Source of the DNA: Deltaproteobacteria bacterium
GTDB taxonomy: Bacteria; Myxococcota; XYA12-FULL-58-9; JAFGEK01
Assembly: GCA_016931625.1 (NCBI GenBank)
Contig: JAFGEK010000150.1
Location: forward strand, 1 to 37,238
DNA length: 37,238 nucleotides
Reading direction: 5' to 3'
The position numbers and the translations under genes are program-made. Below the pieces are notes generated by a model. The model did not search any database, was not told the DNA's origin, and worked only from the letters and a program-made list of their open reading frames with translations. This document shows, piece by piece, positions 7,883 to 16,574 of the stretch (the stretch's first letter is position 1; every line of letters begins with the position of its first letter).

Positions 7883-9186
7883 GATTTAGGCCTAATTACT
7901 TCAGTAAGGACTTCAGTGCCTTCTTTTATATCACCACCGGTAATTTCCGTAACATGTCCGTCGCTTGCACCTGTTTTAATATCGATAGGCACAGGTTTAC
8001 TGTGTTGTAAAATCCAAACCCGTGGTGCATTAGGGTTCGGCTGTATTATTACATTACGTTGTGGATGAGGCCGTCGGGGCATAAGTTTACCCATAAAATT
8101 CTGAGGCTTTTGTGGTGTTTTGTCGATAACTGGTGGAGTGAAACGCAAAGCAGCATTAGAAACTAGCAGCGCTTTATCGCGGGTTACGGTAATAATATCA
8201 GCAGTACCAGTCATGCCCGGACGCAAGCTAAGATCATCGTTTTGTACGGCGATTACGGTGGGATAAGAAACAACGCCATCAACGATTTGTGATCCAAAGC
8301 CAACGCGAGTGATAACGCCAAAATATTTACGTCCCGGCCATGCATCAACGGTGAACGAGGCTTGTTGACCAACTTTGATTTGTCCAACATCAGCTTCGTC
8401 TACATCAACCTTAAGCTCCATTTTAGTTAAATCTTCAGCCAGCGTAAATAGCACCGGTGCTTGTAGAGTAGCTGCAACTGTTTGACCGGGTTCAATACTT
8501 CGCGATAAAACGAGGCCATCAATAGGTGAGCGAATACTAGCTTTGCTGAGATTGGTAAGATCAGATTGTAAATTGGCTTTTGCTTGGGCAACACTTGCAT
8601 GAGCACTGGCTTCATTAGCTTCAGCACGCTTTAAACTAGCAATGGCTGCATCCATTTCGCTTTTTGATGGTACTTTGCCACCGGATAACTCAAAAACCTT
8701 ATTATAACGGTCAACAGTTGTACTTGCTTCTGTTACGGTGGCTTGCGCCAGTTTCACTTGCGCTTGTGCTACTACTAAACTCGCTTGAGATTTTTCTACT
8801 GTGTCTTTAAGTTTTGAGAGATCTAAATTAGCTAATACTTGACCTTTTTTAACAACATCGTTTTCGTCAACTAATACCTCGGTGACAATACCTGATAATT
8901 CACTACTAACTTCAACCATATTAATTGGTTGTAAGTTACCGGTAGTAGACACTCGGACAACAAGCTTGCCAATTGATACTGGTTTAGTTTTGTATTGCAG
9001 AGCTATAGGTGAATCATTGCTAAGAAAATATAATAATATTACTGCAACAATAATAGCAGCAATGATGGCAAATATTAGAAATCGGCGACCTGCAAAAAAA
9101 CTTTTAGATTCACCAGAAAGAATATTATTTAAGGCAGCGTTTTCATCGCTATCATTTAAATTATGTAATTTTAGATTAGTCATCAT
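7879..9186 (-). CDS. Periplasmic adaptor (membrane-fusion) protein, MacA/HlyD-like
   Basis: A 435-aa adaptor linking the inner-membrane ABC transporter to the outer-membrane factor. An N-terminal cytoplasmic stretch of about 34 residues precedes one membrane anchor (about 35-55). A split lipoyl-like domain comes next, with LVVRVSTTGNLQPINMVEVSSE-type sequence near 75-95. An alpha-helical hairpin rich in Ala, Lys and Gln follows (about 120-215), then the second lipoyl half (IRSPIDGLVLS), a beta-barrel domain (about 255-350) and a membrane-proximal domain. Around 365-385 there is a basic, Pro-rich insert (MPRRPHPQR), which is not usual for MacA. It overlaps both neighbours by four bases, so the exporter is expressed as one unit. 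Confidence 0.9.
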   Translation of the reverse strand: MMTNLKLHNLNDSDENAALNNILSGESKSFFAGRRFLIFAIIAAIIVAVILLYFLSNDSPIALQYKTKPVSIGKLVVRVSTTGNLQPINMVEVSSELSGIVTEVLVDENDVVKKGQVLANLDLSKLKDTVEKSQASLVVAQAQVKLAQATVTEASTTVDRYNKVFELSGGKVPSKSEMDAAIASLKRAEANEASAHASVAQAKANLQSDLTNLSKASIRSPIDGLVLSRSIEPGQTVAATLQAPVLFTLAEDLTKMELKVDVDEADVGQIKVGQQASFTVDAWPGRKYFGVITRVGFGSQIVDGVVSYPTVIAVQNDDLSLRPGMTGTADIITVTRDKALLVSNAALRFTPPVIDKTPQKPQNFMGKLMPRRPHPQRNVIIQPNPNAPRVWILQHSKPVPIDIKTGASDGHVTEITGGDIKEGTEVLTEVIRPKS

Positions 9187-10601
9187 GTTGATTCCTTCTC
9201 ACGCCAACCACCACCAAGCGCTTTATATAAGCGAATGAGGGTTAAAATCTTTTCGATTCGCGCACTAGCGAGATTATCTTCAAGAGAGAGTAACGAGCGC
9301 TCAGTGTTAAGCACTGCTTGAAAATCAATCACTCCAGCTTTATAACGCTGCCATGCTAAATTGCTAGCATTTTGTGCGGCAGTAACGGCACGGGTTAAAG
9401 TTTCTGCTTTCTGGGTATTACGGACTAAAGCGACCAAAGTATTTTCGACCTCTTGTAAAGCATTTAAAATAGTTTGCTTATAAGTCAATAACGCTTGCTC
9501 ACGTATAGCATCTTGCACTTTTACTTGAGCCCGCAAACGTCCACCATGAAATAAAGGTGCAGTAATACCTCCGATTAATGAATAGAAAAAACCATCACTA
9601 TTGCCCAAACCACTAAGAGTTAACGCTTCAACCCCAATAGAACCTGAAAGTTTTAAAGAAGGGTATAATGCTGCGGTCGCGATACCTACTCGTGCAGTCG
9701 CAGCAGCAAGATTTCGTTCGGCTATTTTTATATCTGGACGTTGGCGTAAACTATCGGCAGGAATGCCAACCGCAATTTGATTAGGGATCTCAGGCAGTTC
9801 AGTAGCAGTATGTAACTGCTTGTGTAAGGTACCTGGGTTTTGGCCTAAGAGAAGATCGAGACTATGCTCAGCTTCAAGCAATTGTATTTCTAAAGTTGGC
9901 AGTTGTGCTCTGGTCTGCTCAACATTACTAGTGGCTTGTTCAACATCTTGAGTGTTGACTAAACCAGCCTCGGCACGAAATTTAGTTAACTGTAATGTCT
10001 GATTTTGGGTTTCTAAATTTTTACGTGCGATATCTACCCGTAATTTTAGAGATCTAATTTCATAATAGGTGCGTGCAACTTCTGCACACAGTGATATGCG
10101 AGTATTATCTAAAGCAGCATCAAAAGATTCTTGATCAGCGGTGACTGCTTCTACGCTTCGACGAGCGCCTCCGAAAATATCCATTTCCCAACTTGCATCA
10201 AAGCTAGCGCTATATTGATTAGTGGTCGATCCTAAAGTGGCGTTGGCTCTAGAATAACGACGTGCAGCAGAAGTTGAAACCGATGCTTGTGGCAGTAACT
10301 CGACAATAGCAGCTAAACGACTGGCGCGTGCTTGCTGCAGCCGTGCTTTTGCTTGCTGCAAATCAAGATTATCGTTTAAGGCCTGCTCGATTAATTGATT
10401 CAATAAAGAGTCATTAAAAAGTTGCCACCATTTATTTAAATCTGACTTGCTAGTCTGTTTAATCTTAGGTGCACTGTCTTGTTGCAGATTGTGCCATTGA
10501 TTAGGCAAGCTGACTTGTGGGCGTTGATAATCAGGGCCGACTGCGCAAGCGCCAAGAAAAAAGCCGCAAACAAGTAATAATGTAGTTTTATGGGTGTTCA
10601 T
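9183..10601 (-). CDS. Outer-membrane factor lipoprotein (TolC/NodT family)
   Basis: A 472-aa outer-membrane exit duct. The signal peptide ends in a lipobox (FLGAC, Cys19), followed by AVGPDYQRP, the hallmark start of NodT/OprM-type efflux lipoproteins. Two outer-membrane-efflux repeats can be traced at roughly 60-255 and 280-465, each with long Ala/Gln-rich helices. The segment SLRQRPDIKIAERNLAAA (about 284-301) is the well-conserved linker at the start of the second repeat. The stop overlaps the adaptor start by four bases and its own ATG directly follows the stop of the upstream hydrolase gene. It is expected to trimerise and dock to the adaptor. Confidence 0.93.
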   Translation of the reverse strand: MNTHKTTLLLVCGFFLGACAVGPDYQRPQVSLPNQWHNLQQDSAPKIKQTSKSDLNKWWQLFNDSLLNQLIEQALNDNLDLQQAKARLQQARASRLAAIVELLPQASVSTSAARRYSRANATLGSTTNQYSASFDASWEMDIFGGARRSVEAVTADQESFDAALDNTRISLCAEVARTYYEIRSLKLRVDIARKNLETQNQTLQLTKFRAEAGLVNTQDVEQATSNVEQTRAQLPTLEIQLLEAEHSLDLLLGQNPGTLHKQLHTATELPEIPNQIAVGIPADSLRQRPDIKIAERNLAAATARVGIATAALYPSLKLSGSIGVEALTLSGLGNSDGFFYSLIGGITAPLFHGGRLRAQVKVQDAIREQALLTYKQTILNALQEVENTLVALVRNTQKAETLTRAVTAAQNASNLAWQRYKAGVIDFQAVLNTERSLLSLEDNLASARIEKILTLIRLYKALGGGWREKEST

Positions 10602-11990
10602 CTATTTAATATATCCAAGTGATCGCAAACGCTCGAATTCTTCGTCGGTAAAATCTGGTTTTACTGTCGTTGGTTGAGTGGGTGATTTAACTTCTGCTCT
10701 GTTTGTGCGGCTAGCAATTGCGTTTATTTTTGCTGGGCCTAATCCATCTAAGTCAATTAATTCGCTTATAACGCGACCAGGTAGTAAAGATGGTGGAGTA
10801 ATACCAAGCAATCGTAAAACTGTTGGTGCCACATCATATTGGGTGAGCACTTTGTATTGACCTTTTTTTATATATGGACCGCTAGCAATAAAAACGCCAT
10901 CTAATTTATGTTCACCATCAAACGGCACGTTTTTGAAATTAGCAGCAATTCCTGGTGATAATCCCCAACCATGGTCTGAAACCATTATAATAGTAGCGTT
11001 TGGGCCTGCAGCTTTTTCAATACGTGCAATTAAACCATCAACTAGTTCATATAAACCCTCAACAGCGTGACCGAAGCGACTTTTAAGCTCGACTGCTATA
11101 GCAGGATCGATATTATGAGCATTTAGTCGTGCTTGCAGTGTAGCTAGTGGCTCACGCATTATCCAAAAGCGATGTCCTATAGTGTCAATACCATCAAAAT
11201 AAGTCATGACTAATTGTGTATTAGGATACTTAGCTAACAACGATTCAATGATTTTTGTATTGGTTTCAGCTGAAGCTATTGAGTAGCGAGTTGAATAAAT
11301 ATACCGATGTAAAACTTTTGCTTTTTTATAAATGCTAGAATGCGTCGGCGGAGCATCTAGTACACGTGCAAGTGTTTTAGCTGATACGCTTCGTGGATCA
11401 ACAATAAGTGGCCGAATATCTTCAAATACAGCAGCAGGAAACACCTGATCGCGAGCGTAGCTTACAATACGGCCTTTAATGTTGCTGCGTTTTTTAGGAT
11501 TGAGTGCCTGATAAGGTGAGACCATGACCCCTAAAAGAGATTCTGCCGGCCAAGTATTCAGCCATCCAACTACTAAGTTTTGCATTCCAGCATCGCTAGT
11601 AAATTGCCAAAGTGCTTCAGCGTGACGCATATCAGAGGTAACTAATTGTTGTTCTTTATGGCGTAGAGACGACGGCCAATATGGTGAGCCAGTTATAAAG
11701 TCATAGATGCCATGAATTTTTCGAGGCTGCCCGGTAGCAATAGTTGCCCAAAGCGCGGGAGAGCGCATAGGTTTTTCTGAAAGAAGTATTGCACGCGCGC
11801 TTTTATTAATTAAACGAGCTAAAGTTGGCAAACGGCCAGAATCAATCAGTGGGTTAAGCACCTGGTAGGTCATACCATCGATACCAATGATAACAACTCG
11901 TTTTGAGGCTAAATTATCTGCATAAGCAGAGATAGATGGCAGACAAACCAATAAAACTATGAAAATTAACTGCTGCCATCGATTTTTCAT
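10602..11990 (-). CDS. Secreted alkaline-phosphatase-superfamily phosphodiesterase/nucleotide pyrophosphatase
   Basis: A 462-aa metal-dependent hydrolase exported by a signal peptide (residues 1 to about 24, ending SAYA). Superfamily metal ligands are visible: Asp38 in VVIIGIDGM, Asp269 and His273 in DGIDTIGH, Asp339-His340 in VSDHGWG, and His361 in GEHKLDG. Alignment by eye with the TFPNH...TG...HGI block of nucleotide pyrophosphatases puts Ser77 (SPALWATIATG) at the nucleophile position where many members have Thr. The C-terminus ends in a FERLRSLGYIK motif shared by many such proteins. A gagg element precedes the ATG. It is the first gene of the exporter operon with no gap to the next gene, suggesting that it acts on the exported compound or on the same envelope polymer. 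The substrate is not predictable. Confidence 0.85.
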   Translation of the reverse strand: MKNRWQQLIFIVLLVCLPSISAYADNLASKRVVIIGIDGMTYQVLNPLIDSGRLPTLARLINKSARAILLSEKPMRSPALWATIATGQPRKIHGIYDFITGSPYWPSSLRHKEQQLVTSDMRHAEALWQFTSDAGMQNLVVGWLNTWPAESLLGVMVSPYQALNPKKRSNIKGRIVSYARDQVFPAAVFEDIRPLIVDPRSVSAKTLARVLDAPPTHSSIYKKAKVLHRYIYSTRYSIASAETNTKIIESLLAKYPNTQLVMTYFDGIDTIGHRFWIMREPLATLQARLNAHNIDPAIAVELKSRFGHAVEGLYELVDGLIARIEKAAGPNATIIMVSDHGWGLSPGIAANFKNVPFDGEHKLDGVFIASGPYIKKGQYKVLTQYDVAPTVLRLLGITPPSLLPGRVISELIDLDGLGPAKINAIASRTNRAEVKSPTQPTTVKPDFTDEEFERLRSLGYIK

Positions 11991-12026
11991 TTTTTACCTC
12001 ATAGTTAAAAAACATATATTAAACCA

Positions 12027-12056
12027 CTGACATTTTTAAAAAAAGTATGTTATAAT
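12027..12056 (+). promoter_or_regulatory. Sigma-70 promoter upstream of fusA
   Basis: CTGACA (12027-12032) and a perfect TATAAT (12051-12056) are separated by 18 bases. Transcription would begin near 12063, giving fusA a leader of about 265 bases. A weaker second candidate, TTGAAC (12253-12258) with TTTAAT (12275-12280) at 16-base spacing, lies closer to the gene. Both are read by eye only. Confidence 0.6.
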
Positions 12057-12329
12057 TCGTTTTTTGTAAGTGGTACATGGTGTATTACAGGTAGTAGCAA
12101 TAAGGTGTAACAATATTTCAAATATGATGACACCGCGATTACCATTACACAATTTTAATTTTAAAGTTTTTTCAGGAACAACCTGATTAAATGGTTATGT
12201 AGTCAATTATGTGATGAATAAAAGAAATTTTTATCTTGTGTGCGTTTTCACATTGAACAAGGGAAAAAACTTCCTTTAATGGCGCGCGCGCGAGATATAA
12301 AAAGGCAAGTCCAGGTTGGAGGTTTTTAA
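12057..12329 (+). other. Long fusA leader with stem-loop
   Basis: This completes the 339-base gene-free stretch between the divergent hydrolase operon and fusA. A stem-loop at 12104-12134 pairs GGTGT with ACACC around an inner ATATT/AATAT stem. An alternating GC tract (12282-12292) sits shortly before the ribosome-binding site. No small ORF with a ribosome-binding site and no known riboswitch is recognised. The ggagg element at 12317-12322 serves the GTG start of fusA. Confidence 0.4.
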
Positions 12330-14408
12330 GTGTACGAAGATTTTAGTAAGTTGCGCAATATTGGTATTTCAGCGCACATTGATAGTGGTAAAACAACGCT
12401 AACTGAGCGTGTTTTATATTATACACAGCGTATTCATGCAATTCATGAAGTTAGAGGTAAAGATGGCGTTGGCGCTAAGATGGACTCGATGGAACTCGAG
12501 CGCGAGCGTGGCATTACCATCGCAAGTGCGGCAACCCATTGTGAATGGAAAGGGTATCACTTTAATATTATAGATACTCCAGGACACGTTGATTTTACCA
12601 TTGAGGTTGAACGTTCATTAAGAGTGCTTGACGGCGCTATTTTAATTTTGTGTGCTGTCGCAGGCGTGCAAAGCCAATCTCTCACAGTTGATCGCCAAAT
12701 GCGTCGCTATCGCGTACCACGCATTGCGTTTGTGAACAAATGCGATCGTACTGGTGCTAACCCTCTGCGGGTTCATGATCAGTTACGTGATAAGCTTGGT
12801 CATAATCCGGTGCTATTACAGCTACCAATTGGTATCGCTGAAAATTTCGAAGGTATTATTGACCTTATCGAGATGAAAGCTTACCGCTTTCTTGGGGATA
12901 ACGGCGAGGATATTCAAGAAGGACCAATCCCCGAAGAAATGGTTGCTGATGCAAAGAAAGCACGCGAAGAGATGCTTGATGCGGCTTCAATGTTTTCAGA
13001 TGAATTGACCGAAGCTATTCTTGAAGACAGCGTAACTTCTGAATTAATTCATCAAGCTATTCGCAAAGGTACTATTGAATTTAAGCTGACTCCAGTGTTG
13101 ATGGGTTCGGCATATAAGAATAAAGCGGTGCAAAAGTTACTCGATGCTGTAACTTACTACCTGCCCGATCCCACTGAAGTTACAAATGAAGCTGTTGATC
13201 TTGAGCGTGATGAAGAGAAAGTTATTTTAGATATCGACATTAATAAGCCCACAGTGGCCTTAGCATTCAAGCTTGAAGATGGTCGCTACGGGCAGCTAAC
13301 TTATTTGCGAGTTTATCAAGGCGCAATCAAGCGTGATGATTTCATCACTAATATACGTACCGGCAAAAAGCATAAAGTTGGACGCTTAGTACGAATGCAT
13401 TCTGATGAGATGGAAGATATCAATGCAGCAGGGGCCGGTGATATTGTTGCAATGTTTGGTATTGAGTGTAATTCAGGCGATACTTTCACTGACGGCAAAT
13501 TAAAAGTTGCCATGACTTCAATGCATGTGCCTGAGCCGGTTATTTCGTTGTCGATTAAACCGATTGATAACAAGAGCGAAGTAAATATGGCAAAAGCTTT
13601 GCGTCGCTTCACTCGTGAAGATCCAACCTTCCGTGTTGGTGTCGATGAAGAATCAGGTGAGACAATTATTCGTGGTATGGGCGAATTACATCTCGATGTT
13701 TATGTCGAGCGTATGAAACGTGAATATAGCGCCACTGTCGAAGTATCTCCACCGCAGGTGGCTTATCGTGAGACTATCTCACAGCAAGCTCAATTCGATT
13801 ATACTCATCGTAAGCAATCAGGTGGTGCTGGCCAATATGGTCGTGTCGCTGGTTATATTGAACCTAATGCCGATGCTGAATTTGAGTATGTTGATGATAT
13901 TACTGGTGGTGCCATTCCGCGTCAATACATTAGTTCAGTTGAAAAGGGCTTTCGCTCAATGTTGGCCAAGGGTGATAAACTTGGCTTTCCGGTAGTGAAT
14001 ATTCGTGTTTGCGTTAACGATGGCGCTAGCCATGCGGTCGATTCTTCAGATATTGCGTTTCAAGAGGCAGCCCGTGGTGCATGGCGGTCAGTTTACGAAA
14101 AAGCCAAACCCAAGATTCTTGAACCGATAATGCGGGTTGTCGTTGAAAGCCCAACGGATTACTCTGGTGCAGTTTTGGCTACTTTAATGCAAAGACGTGC
14201 CATGATTATTGGTTCGCAAGAAGATTCTGGCATGGCTCGCATTGAAGCTGAAGTGCCTTTAGCCGAAATGTTTGGTTATTCGACCACGCTGCGTTCTTCT
14301 ACCCAAGGTAAGGCGGAGTTCACCATGGAATTTGCGCGTTATCTTCAAGTACCACAGAATATCGCCGATGATTTAATCGAGAAGGCGCAAGAAAAACTTA
14401 AAGCGTAA
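12330..14408 (+). CDS. fusA: Elongation factor G, mitochondrial-EFG1/'spd' type
   Basis: A 692-aa translational GTPase that drives ribosomal translocation. G1 is AHIDSGKTT (15-23), with Ser19 where classical EF-G has Ala. G3 is DTPGH (82-86) and G4 is NKCD (136-139). The segment after G1 ([18 protein letters not shown]) and the [14 protein letters not shown] block closely resemble mitochondrial EFG1 and the spirochaete/planctomycete/deltaproteobacterial 'spd' EF-Gs rather than E. coli FusA. Domains II-V follow, including the domain IV GGAGQYG segment. Start is GTG with a strong ggagg six to seven bases upstream. It stands outside any str operon: no rpsL, rpsG or tuf is nearby. It could be the main EF-G or a specialised paralogue. 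The ATPase/SLOG-like gene starts 34 bases after it. Confidence 0.93.
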   Translation: MYEDFSKLRNIGISAHIDSGKTTLTERVLYYTQRIHAIHEVRGKDGVGAKMDSMELERERGITIASAATHCEWKGYHFNIIDTPGHVDFTIEVERSLRVLDGAILILCAVAGVQSQSLTVDRQMRRYRVPRIAFVNKCDRTGANPLRVHDQLRDKLGHNPVLLQLPIGIAENFEGIIDLIEMKAYRFLGDNGEDIQEGPIPEEMVADAKKAREEMLDAASMFSDELTEAILEDSVTSELIHQAIRKGTIEFKLTPVLMGSAYKNKAVQKLLDAVTYYLPDPTEVTNEAVDLERDEEKVILDIDINKPTVALAFKLEDGRYGQLTYLRVYQGAIKRDDFITNIRTGKKHKVGRLVRMHSDEMEDINAAGAGDIVAMFGIECNSGDTFTDGKLKVAMTSMHVPEPVISLSIKPIDNKSEVNMAKALRRFTREDPTFRVGVDEESGETIIRGMGELHLDVYVERMKREYSATVEVSPPQVAYRETISQQAQFDYTHRKQSGGAGQYGRVAGYIEPNADAEFEYVDDITGGAIPRQYISSVEKGFRSMLAKGDKLGFPVVNIRVCVNDGASHAVDSSDIAFQEAARGAWRSVYEKAKPKILEPIMRVVVESPTDYSGAVLATLMQRRAMIIGSQEDSGMARIEAEVPLAEMFGYSTTLRSSTQGKAEFTMEFARYLQVPQNIADDLIEKAQEKLKA

Positions 14409-14442
14409 AAAGCGCTAAGAAAAATAACAGGAGCAAGTTATA

Positions 14443-15729
14443 ATGTATCGCAAAGAAGTAAATGCACATAGCCCATTGCGAATTCTCGAAAAGTCGATTC
14501 ACGGTGGTTTAGGTAAAGGCAATTTAGGTTTAGTTTTGGCTCGTCATGGTGTTGGTAAAACTCCAGCGCTTGTGCAAATCGGGCTAGATGATCTAATGCG
14601 TGAACGTGATGTTTTGCATGTTGCCTTAGATCAAACAATTAAACATGTAATGGCATTTTACGAGGCGTTGTTTGATGAAATGGCGCATGAAGAGTCACTT
14701 GTCGATGCTAATGAAGTTCGTGATGCGGTAATGCGTCGTCGAGCTATTAAATCATTTGCTTTAGGTAAATATTTTACCCCTGAACAACTTGAATCAGCTT
14801 TAGATTTTGCCACTAACTATGTTGGCATTAAACCTGCTGCAATTTTAATTGATGGTTATAACTGGTCTCATCAGAACTTAGCTAATGACATTGCTGCATT
14901 TAAAGTAATCGCCAAACGTATAAATGCCGAGTTGTGGATGACCATGACTACCCCACGTGGTTATGTTGGTGGTCCTGGTCAACCATTACCTTTATTAATA
15001 GGCGATGTGAAAGATCTGGTTGATTGCGCAATTTTTCTCGAACCAAACGGCAGCAATATTAGTCTGCGATTGATTAAAGATCACGATAACCTCGAGGTTG
15101 CACAGGTACAGCTCGAGATGCATCCTGATACTATGCGCTTTGTTGAAATTCCGGTTAAGCGTGAAACTAAAGTACCAGTTGAGAGTCACACATTATTATC
15201 AGGTGGCGCAGTTGGTGCGGAGGTTGAGTTTGGGATTTGTGCTGAACGTGCTGGTATTGCCGAAGAAACTTTTTCATTTGCTGGTCGCAAGAGTGAGCGC
15301 ACTCGTGGTCTTGTTGAACTTTGTGAAGAAGAATTACGCTTGGGTGATGTAAGTGATGCTTATCTTAAAAAGTATATGCATCGTACTTATCCAGCGACAC
15401 CACTGTTTCGTAAAGTACTACAATCAATATGGCATCAAGTTAGCACTGCTGGCGAAGTCTTTTCTGTTGGTTTAATCAACGAAGATAACACAGTAAAAGG
15501 CGGTACTGGATGGGCCGTTGAGCTAGCTAAACATTGGCATAAGCCAGTTTTTGTATTTGATCAAAGCAAGTCATGCTGGTTTACCTGGCAAGATAGCGTT
15601 TGGAAACAAATCGATCCACCAACTATAACCAAGAGTCGTTTTACTGGCACTGGTACACGTTTTCTTGAACCATCTGGCAGAGATGCTATTAATAGTCTTT
15701 TTACGCGTTCTTTTGAAAATAAACGTTAA
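14443..15729 (+). CDS. RecA/KaiC-like P-loop ATPase fused to a SLOG-like C-terminal domain
   Basis: A 428-aa cytoplasmic protein, not identified as a named gene. The N-terminal part (about 15-235) looks like a RecA/KaiC-type core: Walker A ARHGVGKT (33-40) after a beta strand, and a Walker B-like AILIDGYNW (133-141, Asp137). The C-terminal part (about 247-424) begins with LLSGGAVGAE (251-260). It contains KGGTGWAVELA (352-362) and VFVFDQ (369-374), and ends with FTGTGTRFLEPSGRDAI (400-416). From memory, these SGGA.GAE...GGTGWAV...VFDQ...GTGTR blocks match an uncharacterised stand-alone SLOG/YpsA-related Rossmann family. Start ATG follows an aggag element. It is probably co-transcribed with fusA (34-base gap). 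The function is unknown; a nucleotide- or ADP-ribose-type ligand sensed by the SLOG part is inference. Confidence 0.75.
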   Translation: MYRKEVNAHSPLRILEKSIHGGLGKGNLGLVLARHGVGKTPALVQIGLDDLMRERDVLHVALDQTIKHVMAFYEALFDEMAHEESLVDANEVRDAVMRRRAIKSFALGKYFTPEQLESALDFATNYVGIKPAAILIDGYNWSHQNLANDIAAFKVIAKRINAELWMTMTTPRGYVGGPGQPLPLLIGDVKDLVDCAIFLEPNGSNISLRLIKDHDNLEVAQVQLEMHPDTMRFVEIPVKRETKVPVESHTLLSGGAVGAEVEFGICAERAGIAEETFSFAGRKSERTRGLVELCEEELRLGDVSDAYLKKYMHRTYPATPLFRKVLQSIWHQVSTAGEVFSVGLINEDNTVKGGTGWAVELAKHWHKPVFVFDQSKSCWFTWQDSVWKQIDPPTITKSRFTGTGTRFLEPSGRDAINSLFTRSFENKR

Positions 15730-15906
15730 GCAAGATAGCTTACGCATATTAAAGCTATTAATGCCAAGAAGACTATCGAAGAAAATATTGCTTCGAGTTA
15801 AAGGCCATAAGGCACCTCAGGGATTATTGGCAGTATTATTTTAATTATTTGGCTGGAGTAAGAGCTACTCTGTGCAAAAAACTGAGAATATTGACCCCTA
15901 GAAACC

Positions 15907-16113
15907 TCATAATTCAATTTCTTCAATATCAGCCATTTTCATCAATGCATGTAGTAAACCTGTCTTTATATCTTTATTGCCGTGAACAGGCACAGATAAT
16001 CGCGTAGTATTACCTCGCTTTATATAAATGTGGTGACTTTCGGTAACACGTGCACACTGCCAACCTTTTATCTCAAGTAACTTGCAGAATTTTTTTCCTG
16101 ATACGCTTTTCAA
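15907..16113 (-). CDS. hicA: HicA family mRNA interferase toxin
   Basis: A 68-aa double-stranded-RNA-binding-fold toxin that cleaves mRNA. The family layout is present: SGKKFCKLLEIKGW at 5-18, then ESHHIYIKRG with the catalytic histidine (His27 or His28), then SVPVHGNKDIKTGLLHALMKMADI. Its length is normal for HicA. It overlaps the antitoxin gene upstream by four bases, so translation is probably coupled. The gene order is antitoxin first, toxin second. The module looks intact and potentially active. Confidence 0.9.
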   Translation of the reverse strand: MKSVSGKKFCKLLEIKGWQCARVTESHHIYIKRGNTTRLSVPVHGNKDIKTGLLHALMKMADIEEIEL

Positions 16114-16313
16114 ACGGCAAGCTCCATTATAGTATCTTTGGGTGTTATCTTGCTTTGATCAATATCTATCGATAAGCATCCCTCTATTGCATCGTAGAGG
16201 TTTTCAATTAATTCTTTATAAGAATCACCTTGAGTCATACAACCAGGTATAGAGGGTACTTCTGCCCAGAATCCACCTTCTTCAGCTTCGTGTATCACAA
16301 CTTTTAATTTCAT
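16110..16313 (-). CDS. hicB: HicB family antitoxin (short form)
   Basis: A 67-aa antitoxin with the partial RNase H-like fold that covers HicA. The N-terminal strand-rich part (MKLKVVIHEAEEGGFWAEVPSIPGC) and the SYKELIENLYDAIEG helix are typical of HicB. At 67 aa it has no room for a C-terminal ribbon-helix-helix or HTH DNA-binding domain, so autoregulation by HicB itself is doubtful. A strong aggag element precedes the ATG. It is the first gene of the pair. Confidence 0.9.
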   Translation of the reverse strand: MKLKVVIHEAEEGGFWAEVPSIPGCMTQGDSYKELIENLYDAIEGCLSIDIDQSKITPKDTIMELAV

Positions 16314-16382
16314 GATGTAAAACTCCTTTTAATTATTAAAAATATATCCTTTTGCCTAATATTTTATTTAATTTTATCCTTA

Positions 16383-16388
16383 ATTATA
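16383..16388 (-). promoter_or_regulatory. Possible -10 element of the hicBA promoter
   Basis: On the minus strand this reads TATAAT, about 70 bases before the hicB start. The -35 region 17 bases further upstream is AT-rich but weak. The assignment rests on the -10 match alone. Confidence 0.3.
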
Positions 16389-16441
16389 CAACAAATGTTT
16401 AAATTTTTCTTAAAATATATTGGCGGAAATGTAAAATGTTT

Positions 16442-16518
16442 GTCATTTCGACCGTAGGGAGAAATTTTATATTTTCAATATACAGGGAGAGATCCCTCGC
16501 TACGCTCGAGATAATGAC
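16442..16518. repeat. REP-like inverted repeat between hicB and kup
   Basis: A gtcatttcga arm at 16442 and a tcgagataatgac arm ending at 16518 form an imperfect palindrome of 77 bases, with cgtagggaga and tccctcgctacg as inner blocks. It belongs to the same style of repeat as 182-204. It lies 56 bases after the kup stop on the minus strand and could act as a 3'-end structure for that transcript. No coding potential is seen. Confidence 0.65.
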
Positions 16519-16574
16519 ATCCCCCTTTGAGACTACAAGTCAGCGCCTTAAAGAGTAATTGTAGCGGGAGTTTT

